Source: CAIQJJ01 sp049325275 (GTDB taxonomy: Bacteria; Chloroflexota; Anaerolineae; Anaerolineales; UBA4823). Taken from it: a stretch of 64,000 nt of DNA. Both the position numbers and the translations under genes were made by a program. The notes beneath the pieces were generated by a model. It ran no database searches and was not told the DNA's origin. It worked only from the letters and a program-made list of their open reading frames with translations. The DNA lies in the NCBI GenBank assembly GCA_049325275.1, contig JBMOLU010000001.1, positions 434,001 to 498,000 of the forward strand, written 5' to 3'. Of this stretch, positions 7,945-16,274 are shown one piece after another (position 1 is the stretch's first letter; each line of letters starts with the position of its first letter).

Positions 7945-9745
7945 TTTTACCATCCGTTCTGCTACGGCTGCCCTGCATGGAGGCGATCGTTTGCAAGCGT
8001 TTCTGGCGATCTTCTTCGCCGGCGCGCCGCAGCGTTGGCCGGCGTACGGCATAAGAAAGCTGCGGATTGTAGTATGGATCGCCGCGCGCGACAATATCTT
8101 TCAGGTGTTGGTACCCCAGGCGAATATCTGCGGGGGGAATGTAGTGACCGCGGCTTTTGCCTTCGTAGTGAAACAGGCGCACGAACGGGTTGTACACCAG
8201 CCGGTAACCGTGCGCACGCGTGCGTACACAGATTTCGATATCGTTGAAGACCAGCAGGTAGGCTTCATCGAAACCACCGATTTGTTCGAAAACCTGGCGG
8301 CGCATCATCAAGCAAGCTCCCGTCAGAGCCGAAACGTTCCGGTACCAGCCCGGCGATCCCCACGGCCCTGTAGAATTCTCATCCATCCCGCCAAAGACGT
8401 GACTGCCATGCCCTTCCATGCCAACAACGATGCCCGCATGTTGAATCGCCCCGTCTGGATAGAGCAGCTTCGCCCCCACCGCCCCCACTTCGGGCCGCAT
8501 GGCCCAACGGGCCAGCTCGTCCAACCAGTGGGGTTCAAGGACTTCGATGTCATTGTTCAAGAAAAGCAGCAGATCGCCTCGGGCTGCGCTGACTCCGCGA
8601 TTGTTGTAGACCGAGTAATTGAACGGATCGTGATTTTCGAGCAGCCGCACCCCGGTCGGCAGATGGGTGTAATAATCCAGCGTGGCCGGATCGCGGCTGT
8701 CGTTATCGACGACAAGAATTTCATAATGGGGATACTCGGTGATACGTTGCAGCGACTCGATGCAGCGCTGCAAGTATGCGACCTTGTTTTTCGAAGGGAT
8801 GATGATGGACACCAGGGGGAGATCACTTTCCCAGACGAAACGCTCCCCACCGGGGTTGATGTCACAACGCGGCTCACGCAGGCCGCTGCGCCGCAAGTGC
8901 GCCACCCGCTCCGTCACCGAAAAAGGCCGGCCACAAAACCCTGCCAGCGCTCCGGGGAGACCCTGGCCTGCCTCGCCACAGTGCAGCAGGATGTGGGGCA
9001 AATGGACGACCTGCCGCGCCGTTTCCACGCAGCGCAGTAGAGCTTCGCCATCCGACGCGGACGAACGGATGGCCGGCAGCAGGTGCTCCCGCCGTAAAAA
9101 CGCCCCACGCAGGTAGTTGACGGAGAGCAGCAGTTCGGGTGAGAAATCGGGTTTGCAGAACGGGCTGTGGTACGTCAGGCCATCGGCGGACAGGCGATCT
9201 TCGTCGGGGTAGAGGAGGTCGGCCTGCGGATGGGCCTGCAACGCGGCAATGGCGGTGTAAAAAGCGTGCGGCGAAAGCGTGTCGCCGGCGGCGAGAAAGA
9301 CGATCCACTCGCCGGTAGATTTTTCAAGCAAGTCTGCGAGCGAGGATGGAGCGAAGCCCATGGCAGCCTCGGCTGCGGCGCGCTGCGCCTGCTCGGCCAT
9401 GGGCGACTCGTATGCCTGCAACGCGGTGTCGCCAGGCTGATAGACGAGCGGCTTAACGTCCCAATAGGGATAGCTTTGTGCTTTTAGGCCGGCCAGCGTG
9501 CGCGCCGACAATGCTTCGTTGTTGGCTGGCGAGGGAGAAAGAACCACCGTAATGATGGGGAGCTGCGCAAGGCGGGGCAGGCCGGCCCGTTGCTGTGCAA
9601 GCGTCTCGGGGCCTGGTTCATGTTGCCTGACCCAGCGCGCATAGTCGAACAGACCATAACGTTCCTCAAATGCAATCCAGGACTTAAGGCGGTGGGTTTT
9701 GAACAACCACAAAAGGTTTTTCAAGCGCAGCTTGTTGGCGATCAT
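7925..9745 (-). CDS. Two-domain family 2 glycosyltransferase, rhamnosyltransferase-like
   Basis: 606 residues. The first 60 residues are basic and helical. Residues 60-290 form a degenerate GT-A domain (ITVVLSPSPANNE). Residues 300-606 form a complete GT2 domain: VSIIIPSKNKVAYLQRCIES, VVDNDSRDPAT, LFLNNDIEVL (DxD-like), AIQHAGIVVGM and FNDIEICVRTRAHGYRLVY. This architecture is common in rhamnosyl- or multifunctional transferases beside Wzm/Wzt. Given the full rml set nearby, a rhamnosyl donor is a fair inference. It overlaps wzt by 4 bp (9742-9745). Confidence 0.85.
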   Translation of the reverse strand: MIANKLRLKNLLWLFKTHRLKSWIAFEERYGLFDYARWVRQHEPGPETLAQQRAGLPRLAQLPIITVVLSPSPANNEALSARTLAGLKAQSYPYWDVKPLVYQPGDTALQAYESPMAEQAQRAAAEAAMGFAPSSLADLLEKSTGEWIVFLAAGDTLSPHAFYTAIAALQAHPQADLLYPDEDRLSADGLTYHSPFCKPDFSPELLLSVNYLRGAFLRREHLLPAIRSSASDGEALLRCVETARQVVHLPHILLHCGEAGQGLPGALAGFCGRPFSVTERVAHLRRSGLREPRCDINPGGERFVWESDLPLVSIIIPSKNKVAYLQRCIESLQRITEYPHYEILVVDNDSRDPATLDYYTHLPTGVRLLENHDPFNYSVYNNRGVSAARGDLLLFLNNDIEVLEPHWLDELARWAMRPEVGAVGAKLLYPDGAIQHAGIVVGMEGHGSHVFGGMDENSTGPWGSPGWYRNVSALTGACLMMRRQVFEQIGGFDEAYLLVFNDIEICVRTRAHGYRLVYNPFVRLFHYEGKSRGHYIPPADIRLGYQHLKDIVARGDPYYNPQLSYAVRRPTLRRAGEEDRQKRLQTIASMQGSRSRTDGKNDLFIS

Positions 9746-10962
9746 ACCTTTTGCCAGGTCCCGTTCAACGTCAACAAACCGTACTTTTCGCGCACCTCGC
9801 CGCCCCGGTTGAGCACGCGGAAGTGGTAGCCGCGATCGTGATAGTCGAACATTTCGGTATCGTCTGCGTTGGTTGCGGCCACAGAGACATGGTAGAGGCT
9901 CTCCAGCAGCGGCAGCGCCTGGACGGTGTAAACGACTTCACCCTTCCCCTGCACCAGGCCCAAGTCCAACCCGGCAAAGGCCGTGTTGGGGCCGGTCAGG
10001 TGGGTGCCGTCCTGGCGATGGATGGCCATGCCAAAAATGGGCGATTGAATTGCTTCGTGCGCCACATACTCGACACGGATCGCCAGCGGCTGCCCGGTAT
10101 AGAACACGCCAATTTCGTTGTCGTGCTGGTCGGTAATGCGCACGTTGGTGATTTCGATCTTGCGATTGCCCCAGCGCTGCTCTTCGGCCACGCTGGAATG
10201 AATCAAACGCCCGGCTTCATCCTGGCGCACGCGGCCCAGGTAGCGATCGACCACACTCTTCGCCGGGCCGACCGTTTTCACCTTTCCGCCGTCGAGCCAG
10301 GCAGCGCGCTGGCACATGCTTTCGACGAGCGGCATACTGTGAGAGACGAACAAGATCGTCGCCCCCTGTTCACGGAACGACTGGATGCGTTCGAAACTCT
10401 TGCGCTGAAAAGCCTCGTCGCCGACCGAAAGGATTTCGTCGACGATTAAGATTTCGGGGCGCGTGTCGGTGGCCACGGCAAAGCCCAGACGCGCCCACAT
10501 GCCGGAAGAATAGGTACGGATGGGCGCATCGATAAAATCGCCTAGCTCAGCAAAATCGACGATGCGCGGGTACTTTTCGTCCATTTCCCGGCGGGTAAAG
10601 CCGAGCATGGCCCCGTTCAGATAAATATTCTCCCGGCCGGTTAATTCGGGGTGAAAGCCGGCGCCCATCTCCAGCAAAGGTGCCACACGCCCGCACACGC
10701 GTACGCGTCCCGTGGATGGTCGCAAAACGCGGGCGATCAACTTGAGCAGCGTGCTCTTGCCAGCGCCATTTTTGCCGATCAGGCCGAAGACTTCCCCGCG
10801 GCGCACATCCAGGGAGACATCATCCAGGGCCAGGAAAGTTTGCTGCTTGACTTTTCCCTGCATCCAACGGATGGCGTACTCCTTGAAGGTGCCGATGCGC
10901 TCCTGGGGGGCGCGGTAGCGCACGGAAACGGCATCCAGGCGAATAATTTCGTCGGCACTCAT
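9742..10962 (-). CDS. wzt: Polysaccharide ABC exporter ATPase with C-terminal glycan-binding domain (Wzt-like)
   Basis: 406 residues. The ATG at 10962 overlaps the permease stop by 4 bp; a longer open reading of this frame upstream is only the shadow of the permease gene. Residues 1-250 are the ATPase: GKNGAGKSTLL (Walker A) near residue 62, YSSGMWARLGFAVAT (signature) and EILIVDEILSVGD (Walker B) near 175, followed by a switch His (FVSHS). Residues about 260-400 match the Wzt C-terminal beta-sandwich (KIEITNVRI, then FYTGQPLAIRVEY), which in studied systems recognises the finished O-antigen end before export. This suggests that chain-end recognition controls export here. Confidence 0.93.
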   Translation of the reverse strand: MSADEIIRLDAVSVRYRAPQERIGTFKEYAIRWMQGKVKQQTFLALDDVSLDVRRGEVFGLIGKNGAGKSTLLKLIARVLRPSTGRVRVCGRVAPLLEMGAGFHPELTGRENIYLNGAMLGFTRREMDEKYPRIVDFAELGDFIDAPIRTYSSGMWARLGFAVATDTRPEILIVDEILSVGDEAFQRKSFERIQSFREQGATILFVSHSMPLVESMCQRAAWLDGGKVKTVGPAKSVVDRYLGRVRQDEAGRLIHSSVAEEQRWGNRKIEITNVRITDQHDNEIGVFYTGQPLAIRVEYVAHEAIQSPIFGMAIHRQDGTHLTGPNTAFAGLDLGLVQGKGEVVYTVQALPLLESLYHVSVAATNADDTEMFDYHDRGYHFRVLNRGGEVREKYGLLTLNGTWQKV

Positions 10963-11801
10963 AGGCGGTAAGCAAATTCGTCCGATTTGCTGGTAAAAGC
11001 GAACCAGCCAACCAGGAGCATCACGACAGACAAACCGACAGGGATCAGGAGTTCCGCTGCGTTGGGCAGGCGGCCGCCGTAGAGCGGGATACGAAACAGC
11101 TTGACCAGATGGTACATCGGGTTGAGATTGGTAAGCCAGAAGCGCCAGGCTTCGGGCAGAATCTCCTCCGAATACATGATCGGAGTCAGAAACATCCACG
11201 CCTGCAACACAATCTGATACATCTCTGCCACATCCGGAAAAAAAACCGCCAGCGTGGAAAGCAACAGCCCCAGCCCGAGGGCAAAGCAGGCCAGCAAAAA
11301 GATCGCCAGCGGAACGAACCAGATCGCTTCGAGGCGAACGGGCAGGCCGACGAACAGCATCACCAGCAGAAGCGGGATCAGGGAAAGCAGGATATTGACG
11401 ATCCCCGTACCAACCGCCGAAAGGGCGAACGACGAACGCGGGATGTAGATGCGGTTGAGCAAGTTGCCGCCCCAGACGAAATTGACCATCGCCGCCGTGG
11501 TCGTCTGCGAGAAGAAAGTCCACGCCAGCAGGCCGTTGAGGACGTAAGCCGGATAACCGACCATGCCGCCCATCTTTCCGAACACCTGGGAGAAGGCCAG
11601 GGTCCAGATCAACATCATCCCAAGTGGGTTAAGCATCGTCCAGGCAATTCCCAGAGCCGAGCGTTTGTACCGGGTGGTGATATCGCGCCGCACCAATTGG
11701 CCGATCAGGTTGCGGTAGCGATAGAGTTCGCGCAGTTCGTCGAGCGCAGGCGGACCGCGGCGAGCGCTGTCGTAAAGAAGGATAACGGAAGATGCTTTCA
11801 T
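10959..11801 (-). CDS. wzm: Polysaccharide ABC exporter permease (Wzm-like)
   Basis: 280 residues with the ABC-2 permease plan: a cytoplasmic N-terminus with the conserved LIGQLVRRDITTRYKRSALG region (residues 31-50), six membrane segments, and the re-entrant YNLL/PIMYSEE-type region near 200 (FLTPIMYSEEILPE). With Wzt it exports undecaprenyl-linked polysaccharide across the cytoplasmic membrane. It overlaps the 2-epimerase gene by 4 bp (11798-11801) and wzt by 4 bp, so epimerase, permease, ATPase and the next glycosyltransferase form one coupled unit. Confidence 0.94.
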   Translation of the reverse strand: MKASSVILLYDSARRGPPALDELRELYRYRNLIGQLVRRDITTRYKRSALGIAWTMLNPLGMMLIWTLAFSQVFGKMGGMVGYPAYVLNGLLAWTFFSQTTTAAMVNFVWGGNLLNRIYIPRSSFALSAVGTGIVNILLSLIPLLLVMLFVGLPVRLEAIWFVPLAIFLLACFALGLGLLLSTLAVFFPDVAEMYQIVLQAWMFLTPIMYSEEILPEAWRFWLTNLNPMYHLVKLFRIPLYGGRLPNAAELLIPVGLSVVMLLVGWFAFTSKSDEFAYRL

Positions 11802-12931
11802 GGTTTCACATCAAGCGGGCACTCCGAAATGGCCTGCACAATACGTGCTGCCGCCGCGCCATCCCCGTAAGGATTAACGGCGTGCGCCATGGCGGCGTGC
11901 GCTTCGGGATCATCGAGCAGGTGGCGCGCTTCGGCCACAACGCGTTGCATGTCCGTCCCCACCAGTTTTACGGTGCCGGCCTGAACGCCTTCGGGGCGCT
12001 CGGTCACCTCGCGCAGCACCAACACCGGCACACCCAGGCCGGGGGCTTCTTCCTGCAGGCCGCCCGAATCGGTCAACACCAGCCTGGCCTGCTTCATCAC
12101 ATGGACCATGGGCAAATAATCCAGGGGTGGGATCAGGGCAATATTGGGCAGGTCGCGCAACAGGCGATACACCGGTTCCTGGATGTTGGGATTGAGATGA
12201 ACCGGATAGACGATGCGAATGCGGTCACCGTACAGTTCGGCCAACCGGCGTAAGGCGGCACAAATCTCTTCGATCGGCCGGCCGAAGTTTTCGCGGCGGT
12301 GAGCGGTGACCAAAACCAGGTCGCAGCGTTCAGGTTGAAAGCCGATTTGGGCAAAAAGCTGGCGAACTTCAGCGGGGACAGGCTGCTGGGCGACCATGCG
12401 CAGGGCGTCGATCACCGGGTTGCCGGTGACGACGATATGCGCATCGGGAACGCCTTCACGCAGCAGGTTTTGGCGTGACCATTCGGTCGGGGCAAAGTGC
12501 AGGTCGGCCACGACGCCGGCCACCTTGCGGTTGACTTCTTCGGGGAAGGGCTGCCATTTATCCCCGGTGCGCAGGCCGGCTTCCACGTGGCCGAAACGGA
12601 CGCGGTTGTAGTAAGCGATCAAAGCGGTCGCCATGACTGTGGTCGTATCGCCCTGGGCCAGAATCCAATCGGGTTGCGTGTCCTTGACCACCGGATCGAG
12701 CGAGGAAAAGATCGCCGCGGTCAGGTCCGACAGGGACTGGTTGGGCCGCATCAGGTTCAAATCGACGTCCGGGGCAATATCGAACAGGTCGAGCACCTGG
12801 TCGAGCATCTGGCGGTGCTGGGCCGTGACGCACACCCGGGACTCGATGCCCGTTGTGTGGGCCAGGGCATACACCACCGGCGCCATTTTGACGGCTTCCG
12901 GGCGGGTGCCGAAGATGGAGAGAACGCGCAT
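11798..12931 (-). CDS. wecB: Non-hydrolysing UDP-N-acetylglucosamine 2-epimerase
   Basis: 377 residues, normal length for the family. The N-terminus has FGTRPEAVKMAPVV, followed by TAQHRQMLD, GDTTTVMATALIAYYNR, HVEAGLRTGDKWQPFPEE(V)NR, VTAHRRENFG, and DSGGLQEEAPGLG with ERPEGVQAGT near the end. These are the hallmark sites of WecB/MnaA enzymes that interconvert UDP-GlcNAc and UDP-ManNAc in the cytoplasm. The NeuC-type hydrolysing branch is less likely from the first motif. It could supply ManNAc for the polymer or a precursor for the nonulosonic acid genes further upstream. It lies 4 bases after rmlD. Confidence 0.93.
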   Translation of the reverse strand: MRVLSIFGTRPEAVKMAPVVYALAHTTGIESRVCVTAQHRQMLDQVLDLFDIAPDVDLNLMRPNQSLSDLTAAIFSSLDPVVKDTQPDWILAQGDTTTVMATALIAYYNRVRFGHVEAGLRTGDKWQPFPEEVNRKVAGVVADLHFAPTEWSRQNLLREGVPDAHIVVTGNPVIDALRMVAQQPVPAEVRQLFAQIGFQPERCDLVLVTAHRRENFGRPIEEICAALRRLAELYGDRIRIVYPVHLNPNIQEPVYRLLRDLPNIALIPPLDYLPMVHVMKQARLVLTDSGGLQEEAPGLGVPVLVLREVTERPEGVQAGTVKLVGTDMQRVVAEARHLLDDPEAHAAMAHAVNPYGDGAAAARIVQAISECPLDVKP

Positions 12932-12935
12932 GGCT

Positions 12936-13823
12936 TCAGCTTTCCATTGCCAGCCGTAAGGCGCTCTGCCAGGCGGGAAGCTTCAGGCAAAAAGTTTGCG
13001 TAAACTTCGCGCAATCCAGCGCCGAGAACAGCGGGCGTGCGGCGGGGGTGGGAAAGTCGTTGGTGAGGGCGGGCAAAATCTCGCGCACGGTTTGTTCCTG
13101 TTTTTTCGGGTCGAGATGGAGGACTTCCTGCGCCCACTCGAGGCGCGAACAGTAACCGTCGCCGGCCAGGTGATACAGGCCGCGGCGCTCCCCAATCCAT
13201 CCCGCCGGATCGCTGCCTGCTTTGGCGAGCAGCTGCGCCGTGATCTCGGCCAACATGCGCGCCGACGTCGGCCCGCTGATCTGGTCGGCCACGACTTTGA
13301 GCGTGGTCTGCTGGCGCGCCCACTCGAGCACTTTGGTGACGAAGCTCGAACGGCGCGTACTGTACACCCAGGTGGTCCGCAAGGTGAGATAGGCGCCACC
13401 GGCTGCGGCGACGGCCTGCTCGCCGGCCAGTTTACTGTGCCCATAGACGTTGAGCGGGTTGGTCGCATCCGTTTCGACGTAAGGGCTGCCTTTGGCGCCA
13501 TCGAAGACATAATCGGTCGAATAATGGATCAGCGCCGCGCCCAGGGCGCGCGCTTCTTCGGCCAAGAGTCCCGGGCCGGATGCGTTGATGGCCCACGACA
13601 GGCTCTTATCCGGCTCATTCTCAGCCTTATCGACCAGCGTGTGGGCGGTGGCGTTGACGATCACGTCCACACGGCCTGCGCCGCGCACCAAGGCCCGCGT
13701 ACCATCCGCTTCGGCCAGGTTAAGAGCCGGGTAATCGGTGGCGATCACTTCGCCCAGGGGGGCCAGCGTCCGTTCGAGTTCCCAGCCGAGTTGGCCGGTA
13801 TTGCCAAGAAGGAGAATGCGCAT
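12936..13823 (-). CDS. rmlD: dTDP-4-dehydrorhamnose reductase
   Basis: 295 residues from the ATG at 13823, which has a GGAAAGG stretch about 8 nt before it; the 19 residues further upstream in frame are low quality and were left out. NAD(P)-binding GNTGQLGWEL is at the very N-terminus, YSTDYVFDG and YGHSKLAGE (the YxxxK catalytic pair) are in the middle, and TTWVYS follows. It does the last step of dTDP-L-rhamnose synthesis: reduction of dTDP-4-keto-L-rhamnose. It follows the small frameshifted gene and precedes the 2-epimerase. All four rml genes are present in the order C, B, A, D. Confidence 0.93.
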   Translation of the reverse strand: MRILLLGNTGQLGWELERTLAPLGEVIATDYPALNLAEADGTRALVRGAGRVDVIVNATAHTLVDKAENEPDKSLSWAINASGPGLLAEEARALGAALIHYSTDYVFDGAKGSPYVETDATNPLNVYGHSKLAGEQAVAAAGGAYLTLRTTWVYSTRRSSFVTKVLEWARQQTTLKVVADQISGPTSARMLAEITAQLLAKAGSDPAGWIGERRGLYHLAGDGYCSRLEWAQEVLHLDPKKQEQTVREILPALTNDFPTPAARPLFSALDCAKFTQTFCLKLPAWQSALRLAMES

Positions 13824-13855
13824 GTTTTTCAACCTTTCCTTGCTGTTTTTAATCT

Positions 13856-14207
13856 TTACACCGCAAGATGCTCCATCCACTTCTGGCTTAATGCATCTAG
13901 CTCGGCCAGCATTTTCGTAATGTACTTGCGATGCCGCTCCAGGTCTTCGGCAATCTCGGCGGGTGTGGCAGGCCGAATATGCTCGGGTTTGAACTCAAGC
14001 CACTCTGCCGGATGGTTACGCCAGATGCCTTTGGGAGAAGAAACCAATACCATGATATGCATCTTCCCGACTGTAAGGGTGGTACCCCAAGCGATAGTGC
14101 TCACCAGAAGCAGAAAAGGACTCGGCAGGATCGGGCGTGTTCAGAAATTGAATTTCCAACGTCATGCGCTCTTCTTCAGTAAGCAGACGTAAACGGTGCT
14201 TTGTCAT
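13856..14207 (-). pseudogene. Small unknown gene interrupted by a frameshift (about 115 residues if repaired)
   Basis: Two overlapping short frames together look like one protein. The first (14207-14016) begins MTKHRLRLLTEEERMTLEI and reads well to HYRLGYHPYSREDAYHG, then turns into low-quality residues and stops. The second (read from 14104 to 13856) is nonsense at its start but becomes protein-like from MVLVSSPKGIWRNHPAEWLE to the end, with a helical tail (EIAEDLERHRKYITKMLAEL). A +1 shift near 14050 would join them. It is either a decayed gene, a sequencing error or a true frameshift. I do not recognise the family. It splits the rml operon between rmlA and rmlD. Confidence 0.5.
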
Positions 14208-14226
14208 GGCTTATGGATTTAAAAAG

Positions 14227-15099
14227 TCACACAATCTTACCATCCGCCAGCCGTTGCAGGTACTCGCCGTACTGGTTGGGGATGGCCTTCGCCAATGCTG
14301 CCAGCTGGGTGCGGTCGATGTATTTCATGCGGTAGGCGATTTCTTCCGGGCAAGACATCATCATCCCCTGGCGTTCCTGCACCGCCTGGACAAAACTGCT
14401 CGCCTGGAGCAGCGATTCATGTGTTCCGGCGTCCAGCCACGCCACGCCGCGCCCGATCACTTCGACGCGCAACTGGCCACGTGACAGGTAAATGTTGTTG
14501 ATATCGGTGATTTCGTACTCTCCACGCGCCGATGGCTTCAGATCGGCAGCAATCTGCGTCACCTGCCCATCATAGAAGTACACCCCCGGCACGGCGTAGT
14601 TCGATTTGGGCTGCTTGGGTTTCTCTTCGATGCTCAACGCCCGCCCGCTCTCGTCGAACGCCACGACGCCGTAGCGCTCAGGATCGCGCACGGCGTAGGC
14701 AAAAACGAGCGCGCCTTCGGCGAGTTGGGCGGCGTTGCGCAATTGCTTCGGCAGGTCGTGGCCGAAGAAGATATTATCACCCAGGATCAACGCCACAGGC
14801 TGCCCGGCAACGAAGGCTCGCCCGACGCGGAAAGCATCGGCCAGGCCGCGTGGTTCCGACTGCTCGACGAAGCTGAATTGCAGGCCCCACTGGCTGCCAT
14901 CGCCCAGCAAAGCCTGAAACTGGGGCAGCGCCTCGGGCGTGCTGATCACCAGAATCTCGCGGATGCCGGCCAGCATCAGCATCGAGAGCGGGTAATAGAT
15001 CATCGGCTTATCGTACACCGGCAAGATTTGCTTGCTGATGCTGCGGGTGATCGGGTAAAGGCGGGTGCCCTTGCCGCCGGCGAGGATGATGCCTTTCAT
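14227..15099 (-). CDS. rmlA: Glucose-1-phosphate thymidylyltransferase
   Basis: 290 residues, standard length. The nucleotide-binding signature LAGGKGTRLYPITRSISKQ is at residues 6-24, followed by YDKPMIYYPLS, LGDNIFFGHDL (metal-binding Asp) and EITDINNIYL. It makes dTDP-glucose from glucose-1-phosphate and dTTP, the first step of the rhamnose pathway, in the cytoplasm. The start has a strong AAGGAG site with a 7-nt spacer. It is 61 bases after rmlB, across a heptamer-repeat hairpin. Confidence 0.95.
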   Translation of the reverse strand: MKGIILAGGKGTRLYPITRSISKQILPVYDKPMIYYPLSMLMLAGIREILVISTPEALPQFQALLGDGSQWGLQFSFVEQSEPRGLADAFRVGRAFVAGQPVALILGDNIFFGHDLPKQLRNAAQLAEGALVFAYAVRDPERYGVVAFDESGRALSIEEKPKQPKSNYAVPGVYFYDGQVTQIAADLKPSARGEYEITDINNIYLSRGQLRVEVIGRGVAWLDAGTHESLLQASSFVQAVQERQGMMMSCPEEIAYRMKYIDRTQLAALAKAIPNQYGEYLQRLADGKIV

Positions 15100-15132
15100 G
15101 AAGATACTCCTTTTGGTGGATGGATAATGGGC

Positions 15133-15172
15133 GATGCGTGATGCGTGATGCGTATCTTAATCACGCATCACG
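15133..15172. repeat. Heptamer tandem repeat forming a 13-bp hairpin at the rmlB 3' end
   Basis: GATGCGT occurs three times in tandem (15133-15153). CGTGATGCGTGAT (15137-15149) and ATCACGCATCACG (15160-15172) form a perfect 13-bp inverted repeat with a 10-nt loop. The last codons and the TGA stop of rmlB lie inside one arm. No T-run follows on the minus strand, so it is not a standard terminator; it could slow 3' decay of the rmlCB part of the message. It resembles heptamer tandem repeats known in some cyanobacteria and Chloroflexota. Confidence 0.8.
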
Positions 15173-16234
15173 TTTACCATAATTCTTCTCCACCCAAGCC
15201 GCGTGATCGCTCTGCTCACGAATGGCGGCGATCCATTCCGGGTGGTCGAGGTACCATGCGACGGTCTTTTGCAGGCCGCTGCCGAGGTTCTGGCGGGGCT
15301 GCCAGCCGAGCTCGGTGTGAATTTTGCCCAGATCGATGGCGTAACGCCGGTCGTGACCGGGGCGATCGGTGACGTATTGGATCAGCGAGGCGTGCGGCGC
15401 AGCGTCGGGCCGGGCCTCATCGAGCAGGCCGCAGATTTGTTGCACGATTTCGATGTTAAAGGGCTGGGCGTTGCCACCGACATTGTAGGTTTCACCGCTG
15501 CGTCCCCTGGTTAGCACCAGGTGGATGGCTTCACAGTGGTCTTCCACGTAGAGCCAGTCACGAATCTGTTTGCCATCGCCATAGACCGGCAACGGTTTAC
15601 CTTCGAGGGCATTGAGGATGATCAGCGGAATCAGCTTTTCGGGGAACTGCTGCGGGCCGTAATTGTTGGAGCAGTTGGTGATGGTGCAGTTCAGGCCGTA
15701 AGTGTGGTGGTAAGCGCGCACCAGGTGATCGCTGGATGCTTTTGAGGCGGCATACGGCGAGTTGGGGGCGTAGGGGCGGTCTTCGGCCCAGGCGGGTTCG
15801 TCGGGAGCCAGCGTGCCGAAAACTTCATCGGTGGAAATGTGGTGGAAATGCGCACGCGCATCCCCGAGCGCCCTCTCGACGAGCCAGAACTGGCGGGCAG
15901 CCTCCAGCAGGGTGAAGGTGCCGACCACGTTCGTCTGGATGAACTGTCCCGGACCGTGAATAGAGCGATCGACGTGCGTTTCGGCGGCGAAGTGCACGAT
16001 AGTATCGATCTGGTGCTGGCGCAGCAGGCCGTCCACCAGCGCCCGGTCGCAAATATCACCGTGGACGAAGGTGTGCCGGGCAGGGTCGGGCAGGTCTTTC
16101 AGGTTCTCAGGGCTGCCGGCGTACGTCAGGGCGTCTAGGTTGACGATGTGCACGGCAGGTTCTACTTGCAGCAAATAGCGAACGAAATTGGAGCCGATAA
16201 AGCCGGCCCCGCCGGTAACGAGTACTTTTTGCAT
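15161..16234 (-). CDS. rmlB: dTDP-glucose 4,6-dehydratase
   Basis: 357 residues from the ATG at 16234; the ATG 3 bases earlier leaves only 1 nt after the GGAGG site. It has VTGGAGFIGSNFVRYLL (NAD site), GDICDRALV, STDEVFGTL (catalytic Thr-Asp-Glu), YAASKASSDHLVRA (YxxxK) and NNYGPQQFPEKLIPL, all expected for RmlB. It removes water from dTDP-glucose to give dTDP-4-keto-6-deoxyglucose, the branch point toward rhamnose. It lies 40 bases after rmlC. Its last codons and stop lie in a heptamer-repeat hairpin. Confidence 0.95.
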   Translation of the reverse strand: MQKVLVTGGAGFIGSNFVRYLLQVEPAVHIVNLDALTYAGSPENLKDLPDPARHTFVHGDICDRALVDGLLRQHQIDTIVHFAAETHVDRSIHGPGQFIQTNVVGTFTLLEAARQFWLVERALGDARAHFHHISTDEVFGTLAPDEPAWAEDRPYAPNSPYAASKASSDHLVRAYHHTYGLNCTITNCSNNYGPQQFPEKLIPLIILNALEGKPLPVYGDGKQIRDWLYVEDHCEAIHLVLTRGRSGETYNVGGNAQPFNIEIVQQICGLLDEARPDAAPHASLIQYVTDRPGHDRRYAIDLGKIHTELGWQPRQNLGSGLQKTVAWYLDHPEWIAAIREQSDHAAWVEKNYGKRDA

Positions 16235-16274
16235 CATGCCTCCTAATCCGCATCAACTGGAACTTTATGAACGA

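Noticed and set aside
7945..8094. A longer start for the large transferase at 8094
   Set aside because: It would overlap the preceding GT2 gene by 170 bases and adds a Cys/Arg-rich segment with no domain match.
10963..11523. A 593-codon reading of wzt
   Set aside because: The extra N-terminal part is the permease gene read in another frame; the ATG at 10962 has the usual 4-bp overlap and starts the ATPase domain.
15133..15172. A CRISPR array
   Set aside because: The repeat unit is only 7 bases, in tandem with no spacers, and no cas gene is present.
15137..15172. The rmlB-rmlA hairpin as an intrinsic terminator
   Set aside because: No T-run follows on the minus strand, and rmlA has to be expressed with rmlB.
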